Both the position numbers and the translations under genes were made by a program. Below the pieces are notes generated by a model, which saw nothing but the letters and a program-made list of their open reading frames with translations, did not search any database and was not told the origin of the DNA. From assembly GCA_036494925.1 (NCBI GenBank), contig DASXNR010000507.1, forward strand, positions 1 through 46,613: a stretch of 46,613 nt of DNA, read 5' to 3'. The DNA is from JAMXLO01 sp036494925. GTDB lineage: Bacteria > Pseudomonadota > Alphaproteobacteria > Acetobacterales > Acetobacteraceae. This document shows, one piece after another, positions 7,742 through 16,406 of this stretch. Every line of letters begins with the position of its first letter. Within the stretch, counting starts at the first letter, position 1.

Positions 7742-8656
7742 ATGCGCGTCACTCAGAAAGTGAAGAAAATCCTGGACTGGTACGAGGGCGATCCGCCCGG
7801 GGTGAAAGCCAACCTGGCGCGCATTCTTTCCACCGGCAAACTGGGCGGCACCGGCAAGGTGGTGATCCTGCCGGTCGACCAGGGCTTCGAGCACGGCCCA
7901 GCACGCAGCTTCGCGCCGAACCCGCCGGCCTATGACCCGCACTACCACTATCAGCTCGCGATCGAGGCGGGGCTGAACGCCTACGCCGCCCCACTCGGCA
8001 TGATCGCGGCCGGCGCCGATACGTATGCCGGACAGATCCCCACCATCCTGAAGGTGAACAGCGCCAACTCGCTCGCCACCAACAAGGACCAGGCGGTCAC
8101 CGCGGGCGTCAAGGACGCGCTGCGGCTCGGCTGCGCCGCGATCGGCTTCACCATCTATCCCGGCAGCGAGTACGCCTACCCCCAGATGGAGGAACTCCGC
8201 GAACTCACCGCGGAGGCGAAGGCGAATGGCCTGGCCGTCGTGGTATGGAGCTATCCGCGCGGCGGCAACCTCGACCGCGCGGCGGAGACCGCGCTCGACA
8301 TCTGTGCCTATGCGACACAGATGGCCGCTCTGCTCGGCGCCAACATCATCAAGGTGAAGCCGCCGACCGCGGTGATCAGCCTGGAAGCGGCGAAGAAGAG
8401 CTACGAGAAGATCGACGGCTCCACCCTAGCCAAGCGGGTCGAGCACGTCATGCAGTGTGCGTTCAACGGCCGCCGCGTCGTGGTGTTCTCCGGCGGCGAG
8501 GCGAAGGACTTGGACGGCGTATATGAGGAGGTGCGCGGCCTGCGCGACGGCGGAGCCAACGGCAGCATCATCGGCCGCAACACCTTCCAACGGCCGAAGG
8601 AACTGGCGCTGGAAATGCTGAACAAGATCATCGACATCTATCTCGGCAAGGCTTGA
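7742..8656 (+). CDS. Class I fructose-bisphosphate aldolase
   Basis: A 304-residue enzyme of the archaeal-type/FbaB class I family (DeoC-like TIM barrel), which splits fructose 1,6-bisphosphate through a Schiff-base lysine without metal. Visible features: VVILPVDQGFEHGPARSF near the N-terminus, GFTIYPGSEYAYPQM, WSYPRGG, and the NIIKVKPPTA strand holding the candidate Schiff-base lysine (Lys204 or Lys206), then VVFSGGEAKD for phosphate binding. The ATG at 7742 has AAGGA upstream. thiE starts 3 bases after its stop, so the two are tightly coupled. Confidence 0.93.
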   Translation: MRVTQKVKKILDWYEGDPPGVKANLARILSTGKLGGTGKVVILPVDQGFEHGPARSFAPNPPAYDPHYHYQLAIEAGLNAYAAPLGMIAAGADTYAGQIPTILKVNSANSLATNKDQAVTAGVKDALRLGCAAIGFTIYPGSEYAYPQMEELRELTAEAKANGLAVVVWSYPRGGNLDRAAETALDICAYATQMAALLGANIIKVKPPTAVISLEAAKKSYEKIDGSTLAKRVEHVMQCAFNGRRVVVFSGGEAKDLDGVYEEVRGLRDGGANGSIIGRNTFQRPKELALEMLNKIIDIYLGKA

Positions 8657-8659
8657 TAC

Positions 8660-9310
8660 GTGGTGAATATGGGCGGCGGCCAGGACGGCTGCCGCGTCTA
8701 CCTGATCACGCCGCCGAAGCTCGACCCCGCGCTGTTCGCTGATCTGCTTGCGGCGGCCCTGGACGCCGGCGATGTCGCCGCGGTGCAGCTTCGCTTGAAG
8801 GACGTGGACGACGATACCTGGCGCCGTGCGATCGATGCGCTGCGGCCGGTGACGCAGTCGCGCGGCGTGGCGTTCCTGTTGAATGACCGCGCCGACCTCG
8901 TGCGTGAGTCCGGCAGCGACGGTGCCCATGTCGGGCAGGAGGACTTTCCAGGACGCGAGGCGCGCGCGCTGATGGGGCCCGGTGCGACGCTCGGCGTCAC
9001 CTGCAAGGGCAGCCGGGACCTCGCCATGCAGGCGGGCGAGGACGGTGCGGATTATGTCGCGTTCGGTGCATTCTTTCCCTCGGGCACCAAGGAGGTCACC
9101 CGCTTCATCGATCCCGAGATCCTGCACTGGTGGTCGGAGCTGATGGAACTGCCGTGCTGTGCGATCGGCGGCATCACGGCGGAAAATTGCGCGCCGCTGG
9201 TACAGGCCGGCGCAGATTTCCTGGCCGTGGTGGGCGCGGTCTGGAGCCATCCCGATGGCCCTGCCGGGGGCGTGCGCGCGCTGAACGCCGCCATCGCCGT
9301 GGCGCGCTGA
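8660..9310 (+). CDS. thiE: Thiamine phosphate synthase
   Basis: A 216-residue TIM-barrel enzyme that joins HMP pyrophosphate and thiazole phosphate to thiamine phosphate. Visible motifs are VYLITPPKLD, VAAVQLRLKD, FLLNDRADL, DGAHVGQED, DYVAFGAFFPSGTK and the phosphate-binding CCAIGGITAEN. The start is GTG 8660, three bases after the aldolase stop. No TPP riboswitch precedes it, so expression likely follows the aldolase transcript. pdxJ follows after 3 bases, giving a cofactor-synthesis pair. Confidence 0.92.
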   Translation: MVNMGGGQDGCRVYLITPPKLDPALFADLLAAALDAGDVAAVQLRLKDVDDDTWRRAIDALRPVTQSRGVAFLLNDRADLVRESGSDGAHVGQEDFPGREARALMGPGATLGVTCKGSRDLAMQAGEDGADYVAFGAFFPSGTKEVTRFIDPEILHWWSELMELPCCAIGGITAENCAPLVQAGADFLAVVGAVWSHPDGPAGGVRALNAAIAVAR

Positions 9311-9313
9311 CCA

Positions 9314-10057
9314 ATGGCCAGGCTCAGCGTCAACCTCAACAAGGTCGCGCTGCTGCGCAATTCGCGGCGGACCGGCGTGCCTGACCTGCGCGCCTTCGCC
9401 CGCATCGCGATCGATGCCGGCGCGCGCGGCATCACCGTGCATCCGCGCCCGGACGAACGGCACATTCGCCGCTCCGACGTGCCGATGCTCGCCGAGACGA
9501 TTGCCAAGTGGCGACCGCAGGTGGAACTGAATATCGAAGGCTATCCCGACGCGCGCCTGCTGGAGATCGCGGCCGAGGTGCGCGCGGAACAATGCACGTT
9601 GGTGCCTGACTCACCGGACGCCTTCACCTCCGAAGAGGGTTTCAAGCTCGGTCCGGAGCAGATGGCGCTGGTGCGGCCCGCCATCGTGGCGTTGAAGGCA
9701 ACGGGCGCCCGCGTGATCCTGTTCATCGATCCCGACCCCGCGGTGCTGGACCGTATTCCCGCGAGCGGTGCCGATGGCGTCGAGATTTACACCGGGTCCT
9801 ACGCCGCGGCGTTCCGCACCGGCACATATGCTTCTTGGCTCGACGCGTGCGCAACGACTGCCCGTGCCGCGTCGGAGCGTGGGCTGGTCGTCAACGCCGG
9901 CCACGACCTGAACCTGCACAACCTGCCGCCGTTGATTGCTGCTATGCCGAGCCTCGCCGAAGCATCGATCGGCCATGAACTGACCGCCGATGCGCTGGCC
10001 ATAGGATTCGCCGCCGCGGTCAGCGCGTATGCCAAGGCCCTCGCCGGCACACCGTGA
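9314..10057 (+). CDS. pdxJ: Pyridoxine 5'-phosphate synthase
   Basis: A 247-residue TIM barrel that condenses 1-deoxyxylulose 5-phosphate and 3-amino-1-hydroxyacetone phosphate to pyridoxine phosphate. The family signatures LSVNLNKVALLRNSRRTGVP, GITVHPRPDERHIRRSDV, NIEGYP, CTLVPDSPDAFTSEEGF, VEIYTGSYA and VNAGHDLNLHNL are all present. Length is normal. It is the last gene of the aldolase-thiE-pdxJ run; a 256-base gap without a recognisable gene follows. Confidence 0.95.
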   Translation: MARLSVNLNKVALLRNSRRTGVPDLRAFARIAIDAGARGITVHPRPDERHIRRSDVPMLAETIAKWRPQVELNIEGYPDARLLEIAAEVRAEQCTLVPDSPDAFTSEEGFKLGPEQMALVRPAIVALKATGARVILFIDPDPAVLDRIPASGADGVEIYTGSYAAAFRTGTYASWLDACATTARAASERGLVVNAGHDLNLHNLPPLIAAMPSLAEASIGHELTADALAIGFAAAVSAYAKALAGTP

Positions 10058-10313
10058 CCAGCCCGGCCTTCGCGGCGCACGGTCATATTGCGGTTGTAGC
10101 GCGTGGCGGACGGCACAACCGATCGCACGGGTGGACGGCAGCGTCCAAGGTTACATGACTTCGCTCTTCCAGGGATCATTGTCGTCTGGTGGTGCGTGGC
10201 CGACGACCATATAAGGACGCTCTCCTCTGATCAGCGGTCATCTGTGCGCCCGCCCATGCTCGGCTGCTCCGACAAAGCTGCAACCCTGGATCGTCAGACC
10301 ATCCATTCGTGAC

Positions 10314-11861
10314 ATGATTGACCCGGACCACACAGACAGCCTCCTGAAGAAGACCGCCGGAGGTGCAGGCTGGACCATTTCCTGGCGCGCCGTTACGCGT
10401 ACGCTGGGTTTCCTCAGTACACTCGTACTCGCCCGCGTGCTGGTACCGGCCGATTTCGGTCTCGTCGCGCTGGCCATCAGCTTTGCAAGCGCCATCGACA
10501 TCTTCGGCGAGATCGGCGTCAAGGACGCACTCGTTCGCGCGACCAGTTCGAATCGCGATGCCTATGATGCGGCGTTCACTGTCAACGTCATTCGTGGCGT
10601 CATAACCACGGCCCTGGTGGCGGCCTCAGCGGGACCATTCGCACGATTTTTTGGCGATCCCCGACTGTATTATGTGGTGCTGGTTCTCGCCACGACGATC
10701 TTGCTCGACGCACTCGAGAATATCGGTGTGGCTGATTTCCGTCGCCACCTCGACTTTCATCGTGAATTTCAGCTCAACATCTTCCCTCGCATCGCTCAGG
10801 TCGCAATTACCGTCACACTGGCCCTGGCTTTCGCGAACTATTGGGCGCTCGTGGCGGGACTTGTGACCGCTCGGGCGCTGCAGACAATCATCAGCTACGT
10901 CATGCATCCCTACCGGCCACGGATATCGCTCAGGGCGTGGCGCGACATTGCAGGCTTCTCGGTCTGGACCTGGTTGCTGAGCATGGCGCGAATGATCAGG
11001 GACCGCTGCGTCATCATGATCATTGGAGGGATGCTCAATCCGGCGGCACTTGGTGTGTTCTCCATCGGGCAGGAAGTTGCCACTCTGCCAGAGACCGAGT
11101 TCATCGGGCCGCTCGGCCGGGCCTGTTTCGCCGGCTTCGCCGCCGCCCGGCGCGTCGGGTTGAGCGTGCCCGAAGCCTATCTACGTATCGTCTCCTCGAC
11201 ATCGATAATCGCCATCCCAGCGAGCATCGGCATTTCCAGCCTGGCCGCCCCGCTGGTATATGTTGCCTTTGGCGCGAAATGGATCGAGGCGGTTCCGGTC
11301 GTCGAGATCCTTGCCGCCACCGGGGCTCTCGCGGTCTTGAGCCGCATCAGTACCACCCTCTTCAATGCTTTCGCCTATCTGGGATCGCTGTTCTGGACTG
11401 CCGTTTTCATATCTGTGGCGCAGATCGCGTTACTGGTCCCGTTTGTCTCGTACCAGGGCATCGTGGGTGCGGCAATCGCTCTGGCCATTGCCGCGCTGAT
11501 CGAGCAGTCGATCTTGTCGGTTCTCGTGTTCCGCCGGCTCGCGATGCGGCCCTGGAATCTCCTGTCGCGCGTCTGGCGTTGCCTCGTGACTTCCGCAGTT
11601 ATGGCTGTTCTCCTGGCACTTTCCGGTCTCGGTTGGTCCGCGAATGCCACCACGATCAGCGCGAACGTATGGCAGTTGTTCGTGGCCAGCCTGTTCGGGG
11701 CCGCCGTCTATATGATCGCGCTGCTGGGGCTCTGGGTTGTCAGCGGCCGGCCGAATGGGCCCGAAGTGGATCTGCTCTCGATCGTCAGAGGGGGGAGTAC
11801 CGGCCTGTACGGCTCTTTCCGCCGCTGGACGGTACTTCTGCGGACAACGGCGTCACGATAA
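10314..11861 (+). CDS. Oligosaccharide flippase / Wzx-like membrane protein
   Basis: A 515-residue polytopic membrane protein of the polysaccharide transport (MOP/Wzx) superfamily. The N-terminus has the typical pattern GGAGWTISWRAVTRTLGFLS, LARVLVPADFGLVALAI, and the segment EIGVKDALVRATSSNRDAYD. About 12-14 helices follow. Such proteins move lipid-linked glycans across the inner membrane for exopolysaccharide or O-antigen synthesis. No glycosyltransferase genes adjoin it, so the glycan is unknown. It is an isolated gene on the plus strand. Confidence 0.85.
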   Translation: MIDPDHTDSLLKKTAGGAGWTISWRAVTRTLGFLSTLVLARVLVPADFGLVALAISFASAIDIFGEIGVKDALVRATSSNRDAYDAAFTVNVIRGVITTALVAASAGPFARFFGDPRLYYVVLVLATTILLDALENIGVADFRRHLDFHREFQLNIFPRIAQVAITVTLALAFANYWALVAGLVTARALQTIISYVMHPYRPRISLRAWRDIAGFSVWTWLLSMARMIRDRCVIMIIGGMLNPAALGVFSIGQEVATLPETEFIGPLGRACFAGFAAARRVGLSVPEAYLRIVSSTSIIAIPASIGISSLAAPLVYVAFGAKWIEAVPVVEILAATGALAVLSRISTTLFNAFAYLGSLFWTAVFISVAQIALLVPFVSYQGIVGAAIALAIAALIEQSILSVLVFRRLAMRPWNLLSRVWRCLVTSAVMAVLLALSGLGWSANATTISANVWQLFVASLFGAAVYMIALLGLWVVSGRPNGPEVDLLSIVRGGSTGLYGSFRRWTVLLRTTASR

Positions 11862-11955
11862 CCCCGCTCCCGGCTGCCGGGGCAGTTGGAGACCGCTATA
11901 AATCCACTCGGCGAACGGCTCGCTAGACCGCTACGGGTGCGCCTTCCGCGCGCGT

Positions 11956-12306
11956 CTACCCGCACGCGTTGCCCCGTAGCGTGAAGGCCTTCACCGTGCC
12001 GTCGGACACCTCGAACGTCGTCTCGCATCGCAGATCGACCACCTGCGACGGGAAGCCGCCGCCATACCAGCCGGTGAAGAACGGGCTGTACGACGGGAAC
12101 GTTGGGATGATATCGACCCGGTGCTCGGCGTAGGCGAGATACCTCACGCCACCGGTCTCAAAGCTGCGCGACGGCACGCCCAACTGCTGCACCACGGCGC
12201 CCTCCGGTTGGCCCACGAACTGGCTCAGATAGCTCTGGCGGGCGGCAAGCTGGTCGGCGCAGCCCGCCATCAGTCCGGTCAGCACGAGCAGAATGGCGCG
12301 GCGCAT
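11956..12306 (-). CDS. Small outer-membrane-type lipoprotein
   Basis: A 116-residue protein with an N-terminal lipoprotein signal: two arginines, a hydrophobic stretch and lipobox LMAGC with the lipidated Cys16. The mature part begins ADQLAARQSYLSQFVGQPEG and contains VVQQLGVPSRSFETGG, a pattern seen in BamE/SmpA-like small lipoproteins, then two further cysteines (LRCE, GNACG). The function is not established. ATG 12306 has AGGAG eight bases upstream and is preferred over GTG 12315. Confidence 0.75.
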   Translation of the reverse strand: MRRAILLVLTGLMAGCADQLAARQSYLSQFVGQPEGAVVQQLGVPSRSFETGGVRYLAYAEHRVDIIPTFPSYSPFFTGWYGGGFPSQVVDLRCETTFEVSDGTVKAFTLRGNACG

Positions 12307-12352
12307 CGGGCGCACTCCTGACTGTCATCGCCCCTTACATAGGTCGGCTGCG

Positions 12353-13072
12353 TCAGTTGGACAGGCTACCCGCCGCGACCAGCACCGGATCGGCACGGTA
12401 GAGGTCCGGCAGGAGCCGGCGCAGCTCGTCGAGCTTCGGCAGGTCGTTGAAGACGATATACGCATTGCTCGGGTGCCGCGTGAGGAAGTCCTGGTGATAC
12501 GCCTCGGCCGGATAGAATGGACGGTCCGGCTCGATCGTGGTCACGATGGGGGCGCCGAACGCGTGCGCCTCGCCAAGCTGGGCGATATAGGCCTTGGCGA
12601 TCGCGGCCTGGCGCGGACCGGTCGGGAAGATCGCCGAGCGATACTGGGTGCCGCTGTCGGGTCCTTGCCGGTTGAGCTCCGTCGGATCGTGGGCGACGGA
12701 AAAATAAATTTGCAGGATGCGACCGTAGGAGATCCGACGTGGGTCGAAGGTGACCCGCACGGATTCCGCGTGACCGGTGACGCCGGTGCTCACGGTCTCG
12801 TACTGCGCGGTGTTCGGTTCGCCACCGGCATAACCTGACACCGCGCTGGTCACCCCATTGACGTGCTGGAACACCGCCTGCACGCCCCAAAAACATCCGC
12901 CGGCCAGCACCGTCATTTCGGTCGCGTCGCCACCCGCCGGTTGGTCGATCGCCGGCGCCGGAATGGCGTGCGCGCGTTCGGCGTGCGAGCGCCCGATCAA
13001 CAGAGCGGTGGCCACCGCCAGCAGCAATCCTGTCAGTACCAGGAAGGCACCGCGCGCGAATACCTGGTTCAT
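12353..13072 (-). CDS. msrA: Peptide-methionine (S)-S-oxide reductase, exported
   Basis: A 239-residue MsrA that reduces methionine-S-sulfoxide. The catalytic motif GGCFWG has the nucleophile Cys60, followed by SAVSGYAGGEPN and the HAESVRVTFDP and QYRSAIFP segments. Unlike the common cytosolic form it has a hydrophobic N-terminal segment (about residues 8-26), so it is probably anchored in or exported across the inner membrane and repairs periplasmic proteins. No resolving cysteine is obvious in the C-terminal tail. It overlaps the upstream trmO stop by four bases. Confidence 0.93.
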   Translation of the reverse strand: MNQVFARGAFLVLTGLLLAVATALLIGRSHAERAHAIPAPAIDQPAGGDATEMTVLAGGCFWGVQAVFQHVNGVTSAVSGYAGGEPNTAQYETVSTGVTGHAESVRVTFDPRRISYGRILQIYFSVAHDPTELNRQGPDSGTQYRSAIFPTGPRQAAIAKAYIAQLGEAHAFGAPIVTTIEPDRPFYPAEAYHQDFLTRHPSNAYIVFNDLPKLDELRRLLPDLYRADPVLVAAGSLSN

Positions 13073-13527
13073 GGAATGTTACGCTCCGGCTTCAAATCGA
13101 TCAGCGGGGTGCCATCCAGGCAATCCAGCCCGCGGACACGCAGCGTGTTTCCCTCGACCGCCAGCAGATCGACCACCGACGACGCGATCGGGTTCGGCCG
13201 CACCGGCGAGCGGAGCGCGAACGTGCCGATCGTCTCCCCGGTGCGGAACGGTGTCTGCAACACCAGATCGCGCCGCGCACGGTGCATCCAGTAAAGCACC
13301 TGAATACGCTTGTGCAGAGCGATGTTGGTCAACGCCTCCCGCCAGCGATCGTCCACCACGATCGAACAGACCGGCCCGTCGGGTTCGCCGCGCTTGGGAC
13401 ATTCTTCGCGGGTGCGCCACGGTGTGCGGATCGTGCCGAGGAAATACACGCCGGCGTCGGTCTCAGCCGGCAGCGCGACGGCCACCTCGCCGGGACGCAG
13501 CACGCTCTGGTTCGGGTCGTCCTTCAT
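13069..13527 (-). CDS. tRNA t6A methyltransferase family protein (TrmO-like)
   Basis: A 152-residue protein of the TsaA/TrmO beta-barrel SAM-dependent methyltransferase family, which methylates N6-threonylcarbamoyladenosine at tRNA position 37. Visible family features: GTIRTPWRTREECPKRGEPD near the N-terminus, IQVLYWMHRARRD, and the signature RSPVRPNPIASSVVDLL followed by VRGLDCLDGTPLIDLKP. Length is that of the shorter alphaproteobacterial forms. Its stop overlaps the start of msrA, so the two are translationally coupled. Confidence 0.87.
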   Translation of the reverse strand: MKDDPNQSVLRPGEVAVALPAETDAGVYFLGTIRTPWRTREECPKRGEPDGPVCSIVVDDRWREALTNIALHKRIQVLYWMHRARRDLVLQTPFRTGETIGTFALRSPVRPNPIASSVVDLLAVEGNTLRVRGLDCLDGTPLIDLKPERNIP

Positions 13528-13616
13528 TCTCGCAGAGTGCCGGGAAGGACGACCCCAAGTCCAGCGATGTTCACAACGTGGCGGTGACCGCCAGAGCGGA
13601 ACCAGTCGAGGTTCGC

Positions 13617-14927
13617 TCAGGCCCGCCGCTCGCCCGTTACCCGCCAGATCACATTGCCCACGTCGTCGGCCATCAGCACGGCGCCGTCGGGGCCGATCGT
13701 CACTCCGACCGGTCGTCCGTACGACTCCCGTTCGTCCGGTGCCAGGAATCCAGAGAGAATATCTCGTGGCGGTCCGGCCGGCCGGCCATTTGCGAACGGT
13801 ACGAAGACAAGCTTGTAGCCACTAAGCGTGCTGCGGTTCCAGGAACCGTGCTGTCCGATGGCCATGCCCTCTGGAAAGCCGGGCAGCGTACCGGCCGGCA
13901 GCCAGCAGAGGCCCAGTGACGCGGTATGCCCGCCCAGCGCGTAGTCCGGTGTGATGGCCTTCGCGACCATGGCCGGCTCCTGCGGCACCCTGTCGTCCAC
14001 TGTCTGCCCCCAATAACAAAAGGGCCAACCATAAAAGCCCCCGTCGCGCACCGAGGTCAGATAGTCCGGAGGCGTCTCATCGCCCAGGCCGTCGCGCTCG
14101 TTGACCACGGTCCAGAGCGCCCCGGTCTGCGGTTCCCACGCCATGCCGACGGCGTTGCGCAGACCGGACGCGAAAATGCGAATCGCGCCGCTGGCAACAT
14201 CGAACTCATGGATGGCGGCGCGGCCTGCTTCGACTTCCATGCCATTGTCGGCGATATTGGTGAGTGAACCGACGCCGACATAGAGCTTCCGCCCGTCGGG
14301 ACTGGGCAGCAGGCTGCGTGTCCAATGGCCGGCCGGCTTGAACGTCGCGAGTTGTCGTCCCCGGCCAGAGATACGGGTGGCGTCCGTCGTATAGGGGAAC
14401 GCCACCAGGCCGTCGGTGTTGCCGACGTAGAACGTGTCGCCCAGGAGCGCCATGCCGAACGGCTGGTTCAACCCGTCGAGGAACACCTCCCGAATTTCGG
14501 CCACGCCGTCGCCATCCGCGTCGCGCAGCAGTGTGATGCGGTTCGCGCTGATCCCCATCGCGTCGGCACGTCGCATCGTGCTGACCATGGCGAAGTCGTA
14601 GAGCGACCTGGGTGGCCGGTCCATGCTCATGGATTCGGCAACCAGCACGTCGCCATTCGGCAGCACCTGGATCCAGCGGGGGTGATCGAGTTCGGTCGCG
14701 AACGCGTTGACCTTGAGCCCTTGGGCGGGCACCGGGGTCTGCCCCTCGGACCATCCCCTGGCCGTCGGCATCTTGAGTGTGGGGATCGCCCCCTGCGGCT
14801 TTGCCGCGGGAATCGCAGGACTGCTGCCCCAGGCCGGTTCGTGCGCACCCTCCCTGAGTCGCCGCAATTGCAGCGCCGTGCCCCCCACCAACGCGACCAC
14901 GCGTGAGAAAACTGCCGAGAAACTCAA
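13617..14927 (-). CDS. Sorbosone dehydrogenase family protein (PQQ-type beta-propeller)
   Basis: A protein of about 436 residues of the glucose/sorbosone dehydrogenase six-bladed propeller family, which uses pyrroloquinoline quinone in the periplasm. Seen: LDHPRWIQVLPNGDVLVAES, LPSPDGRKLYVGVGSLTNIA, ASGLRNAVGMAWEP, LWTVVNERDGLGDETPPDYL and GGFYGWPFCYWG, the usual calcium/PQQ site region. A hydrophobic N-terminus suggests export. The start is uncertain: TTG 14927 has AGGGG at good spacing, but an ATG at 14934 in another frame makes a sequence error at the 5' end possible. The true sugar substrate is unknown. Confidence 0.8.
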   Translation of the reverse strand: MSFSAVFSRVVALVGGTALQLRRLREGAHEPAWGSSPAIPAAKPQGAIPTLKMPTARGWSEGQTPVPAQGLKVNAFATELDHPRWIQVLPNGDVLVAESMSMDRPPRSLYDFAMVSTMRRADAMGISANRITLLRDADGDGVAEIREVFLDGLNQPFGMALLGDTFYVGNTDGLVAFPYTTDATRISGRGRQLATFKPAGHWTRSLLPSPDGRKLYVGVGSLTNIADNGMEVEAGRAAIHEFDVASGAIRIFASGLRNAVGMAWEPQTGALWTVVNERDGLGDETPPDYLTSVRDGGFYGWPFCYWGQTVDDRVPQEPAMVAKAITPDYALGGHTASLGLCWLPAGTLPGFPEGMAIGQHGSWNRSTLSGYKLVFVPFANGRPAGPPRDILSGFLAPDERESYGRPVGVTIGPDGAVLMADDVGNVIWRVTGERRA

Positions 14928-15033
14928 TTCGCATCCCCCTCGCCACGTTGGCGGCTGACATTACGCAGTCAGACGCGACACGTGCTTCGCCACCGTATCG
15001 CATATTTGCCATTGTCTGAGTTCTCCTGTCCAA

Positions 15034-15061
15034 TTGCGGCCCGGAAGCATCGCCGTATACA
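15034..15061 (+). promoter_or_regulatory. Likely sigma70-type promoter of the aldo/keto reductase gene
   Basis: TTGCGG (15034-15039) and TATACA (15056-15061) are separated by 16 bases in the divergent gap before the gene at 15129. Predicted only from consensus similarity. Confidence 0.4.
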
Positions 15062-15101
15062 ATTGGGTATAACGCGCGGGCGGCTGCGATATCGTCAATA
15101 G

Positions 15102-15117
15102 CCGGGCGCCCGCCCGG
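15102..15117 (+). promoter_or_regulatory. GC-rich inverted repeat abutting the ribosome binding site
   Basis: Arms CCGGGCG (15102-15108) and CGCCCGG (15111-15117) are perfectly complementary with a two-base centre. The 3' arm runs into the GGGGAGG ribosome site of the aldo/keto reductase. It could be a protein-binding site or an mRNA hairpin that limits translation; a two-base loop would have to open slightly. Confidence 0.35.
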
Positions 15118-15128
15118 GGAGGAATGCC

Positions 15129-16046
15129 ATGGCCAATTTGCCGAAGCGGGAACTGGGCCGGACCGGATTGCAGGTCACGATGCTTGGCTACGGTGCGATG
15201 GAATTGCGTGGCGCCCCGCGGGCACGCCCAACGACCGATGAACAGGCCGACACCATTCTCAACGCTGTGCTCGATGCGGGCATCAACTACATCGATACCT
15301 CGATCGACTACGGTGTGAGCGAGGAGCGGATCGGCCGCTACATCTCACACCGGCGATCCGAATATTACCTGGCCAGCAAATGCGGCTGCCTGGTGGGCGC
15401 GGCGACAGCGCCGGTCGGCCAGGTCAGCCCGCATGTATTCACACGCGACAACATCATTGCCGGAGTCGAGCAAAGCCTGGTTCGGACGAAGACCGACTAT
15501 CTCGATCTCGTGCAATTCCACATCTCACCGTCGCAACGGACATTGGAGGAGAACGGATCTCTCGATGCCGTGATGGAACTTAAGGACGCCGGCAAGGTGC
15601 GGTTCATCGGCATGTCCGGAACGCTGCCGCACCTGAAGGACCACATCGCGATGGGCGTGTTCGACGTGTTTCAGATTCCCTACTCGGCCATGGAACGCGA
15701 GCACGAGGCGGTCATTGCCGCGGCATCCGAGGCCGGGGCGGGTATCGTCATTCGTGGTGGTGCTGCCAAGGGCGCGCCGTCAGAAGGAAAGCAGCGGGGT
15801 CTGCAATGGGAGCGGTGGCGGCAGGCTGAGCTGGACGACCTGCTCGGCGACATGACCGCCATGGAGTTCATCCTGCGCTTCACGTTCAGCAATCCTGATC
15901 TGGACACGACTATCGTCGGCACAGCAAATCCGGCGCACCTGGAGAACAATGTCGCGATCCTGCAGAAGGGTCCGCTGCCGGCCGGGCTTTACGCCGAAGC
16001 CAAACGACGGCTTGCCCACGCCGGCTCTGCGCCAGCGGGGCAGTGA
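15129..16046 (+). CDS. Aldo/keto reductase
   Basis: A 305-residue NADPH-dependent (beta/alpha)8 oxidoreductase. Seen: RELGRTGLQVTMLGYGAMEL at the start, NYIDTSIDYGVSEERIG with the catalytic Asp and Tyr, ASKCGC carrying the lysine, DLVQFHISPS with the histidine position, and the C-terminal LDTTIVGTANPAHLENN cofactor-binding segment. The family reduces sugars, aldehydes and ketones; substrate unknown. ATG 15129 is preceded by GGGGAGG. Confidence 0.9.
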   Translation: MANLPKRELGRTGLQVTMLGYGAMELRGAPRARPTTDEQADTILNAVLDAGINYIDTSIDYGVSEERIGRYISHRRSEYYLASKCGCLVGAATAPVGQVSPHVFTRDNIIAGVEQSLVRTKTDYLDLVQFHISPSQRTLEENGSLDAVMELKDAGKVRFIGMSGTLPHLKDHIAMGVFDVFQIPYSAMEREHEAVIAAASEAGAGIVIRGGAAKGAPSEGKQRGLQWERWRQAELDDLLGDMTAMEFILRFTFSNPDLDTTIVGTANPAHLENNVAILQKGPLPAGLYAEAKRRLAHAGSAPAGQ

Positions 16047-16172
16047 TCGCCCCCGGATCGACAGCAGGACCACAACCGTCAGCGAATGAACCTGGACCGG
16101 AGCCGCGTGGGATGGCGGCGCGCTGCTGCTCGCCGCCCTGCGGGGGCCGGACTGGCGGAGGCAGCCGACTGA

Positions 16173-16379
16173 TCAGACGCCGACCATCACGTCGGAGGCT
16201 TTGATCACCGCGATCGCCTTCATGCCGGGCTTCAGCCCCAGTTCCTCGGATGCCTCGTTGGTGATCGACGAGGTGATGGTCACCGTCGGCGACACCTCGA
16301 TCGTCACATGCGTCGTCGTGGCGCCTGGCTTCACCGTCTTGATAGTGCCGGCGATCTGGTTGCGGGCGGACAGTTTCAT
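16173..16379 (-). CDS. mop: Molybdopterin-/molybdate-binding Mop protein
   Basis: A 68-residue molbindin: a single TOBE/Mop domain (MKLSARNQIAGTIKTVKPGA, ending KAIAVIKASDVMVGV). Molbindins form hexamers that store and buffer molybdate in the cytoplasm. ATG 16379 has AGGAG eight bases upstream. It follows modE by 27 bases and is probably in one transcript with it, divergent from modABC. Confidence 0.92.
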   Translation of the reverse strand: MKLSARNQIAGTIKTVKPGATTTHVTIEVSPTVTITSSITNEASEELGLKPGMKAIAVIKASDVMVGV

Positions 16380-16406
16380 CCTGTGTGCTCCTTTTTAGTG
16401 CCGCCT

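Noticed and set aside
8600..8660. TPP riboswitch before thiE
   Set aside because: thiE starts three bases after the aldolase stop and there is no room or TPP-box sequence.
8426..9592. 388-codon open frame on the minus strand
   Set aside because: It covers fbaB, thiE and pdxJ, which are all clear genes on the other strand.
10058..10313. 256-base gap considered for a small RNA or small gene
   Set aside because: Short open frames here lack ribosome sites and no clear hairpin-plus-T-run was found.
11863..11883. GC-rich hairpin CCCGG-CTG-CCGGG after the flippase gene as a terminator
   Set aside because: The stem is only five bases and no T-run follows, so intrinsic termination is not supported.
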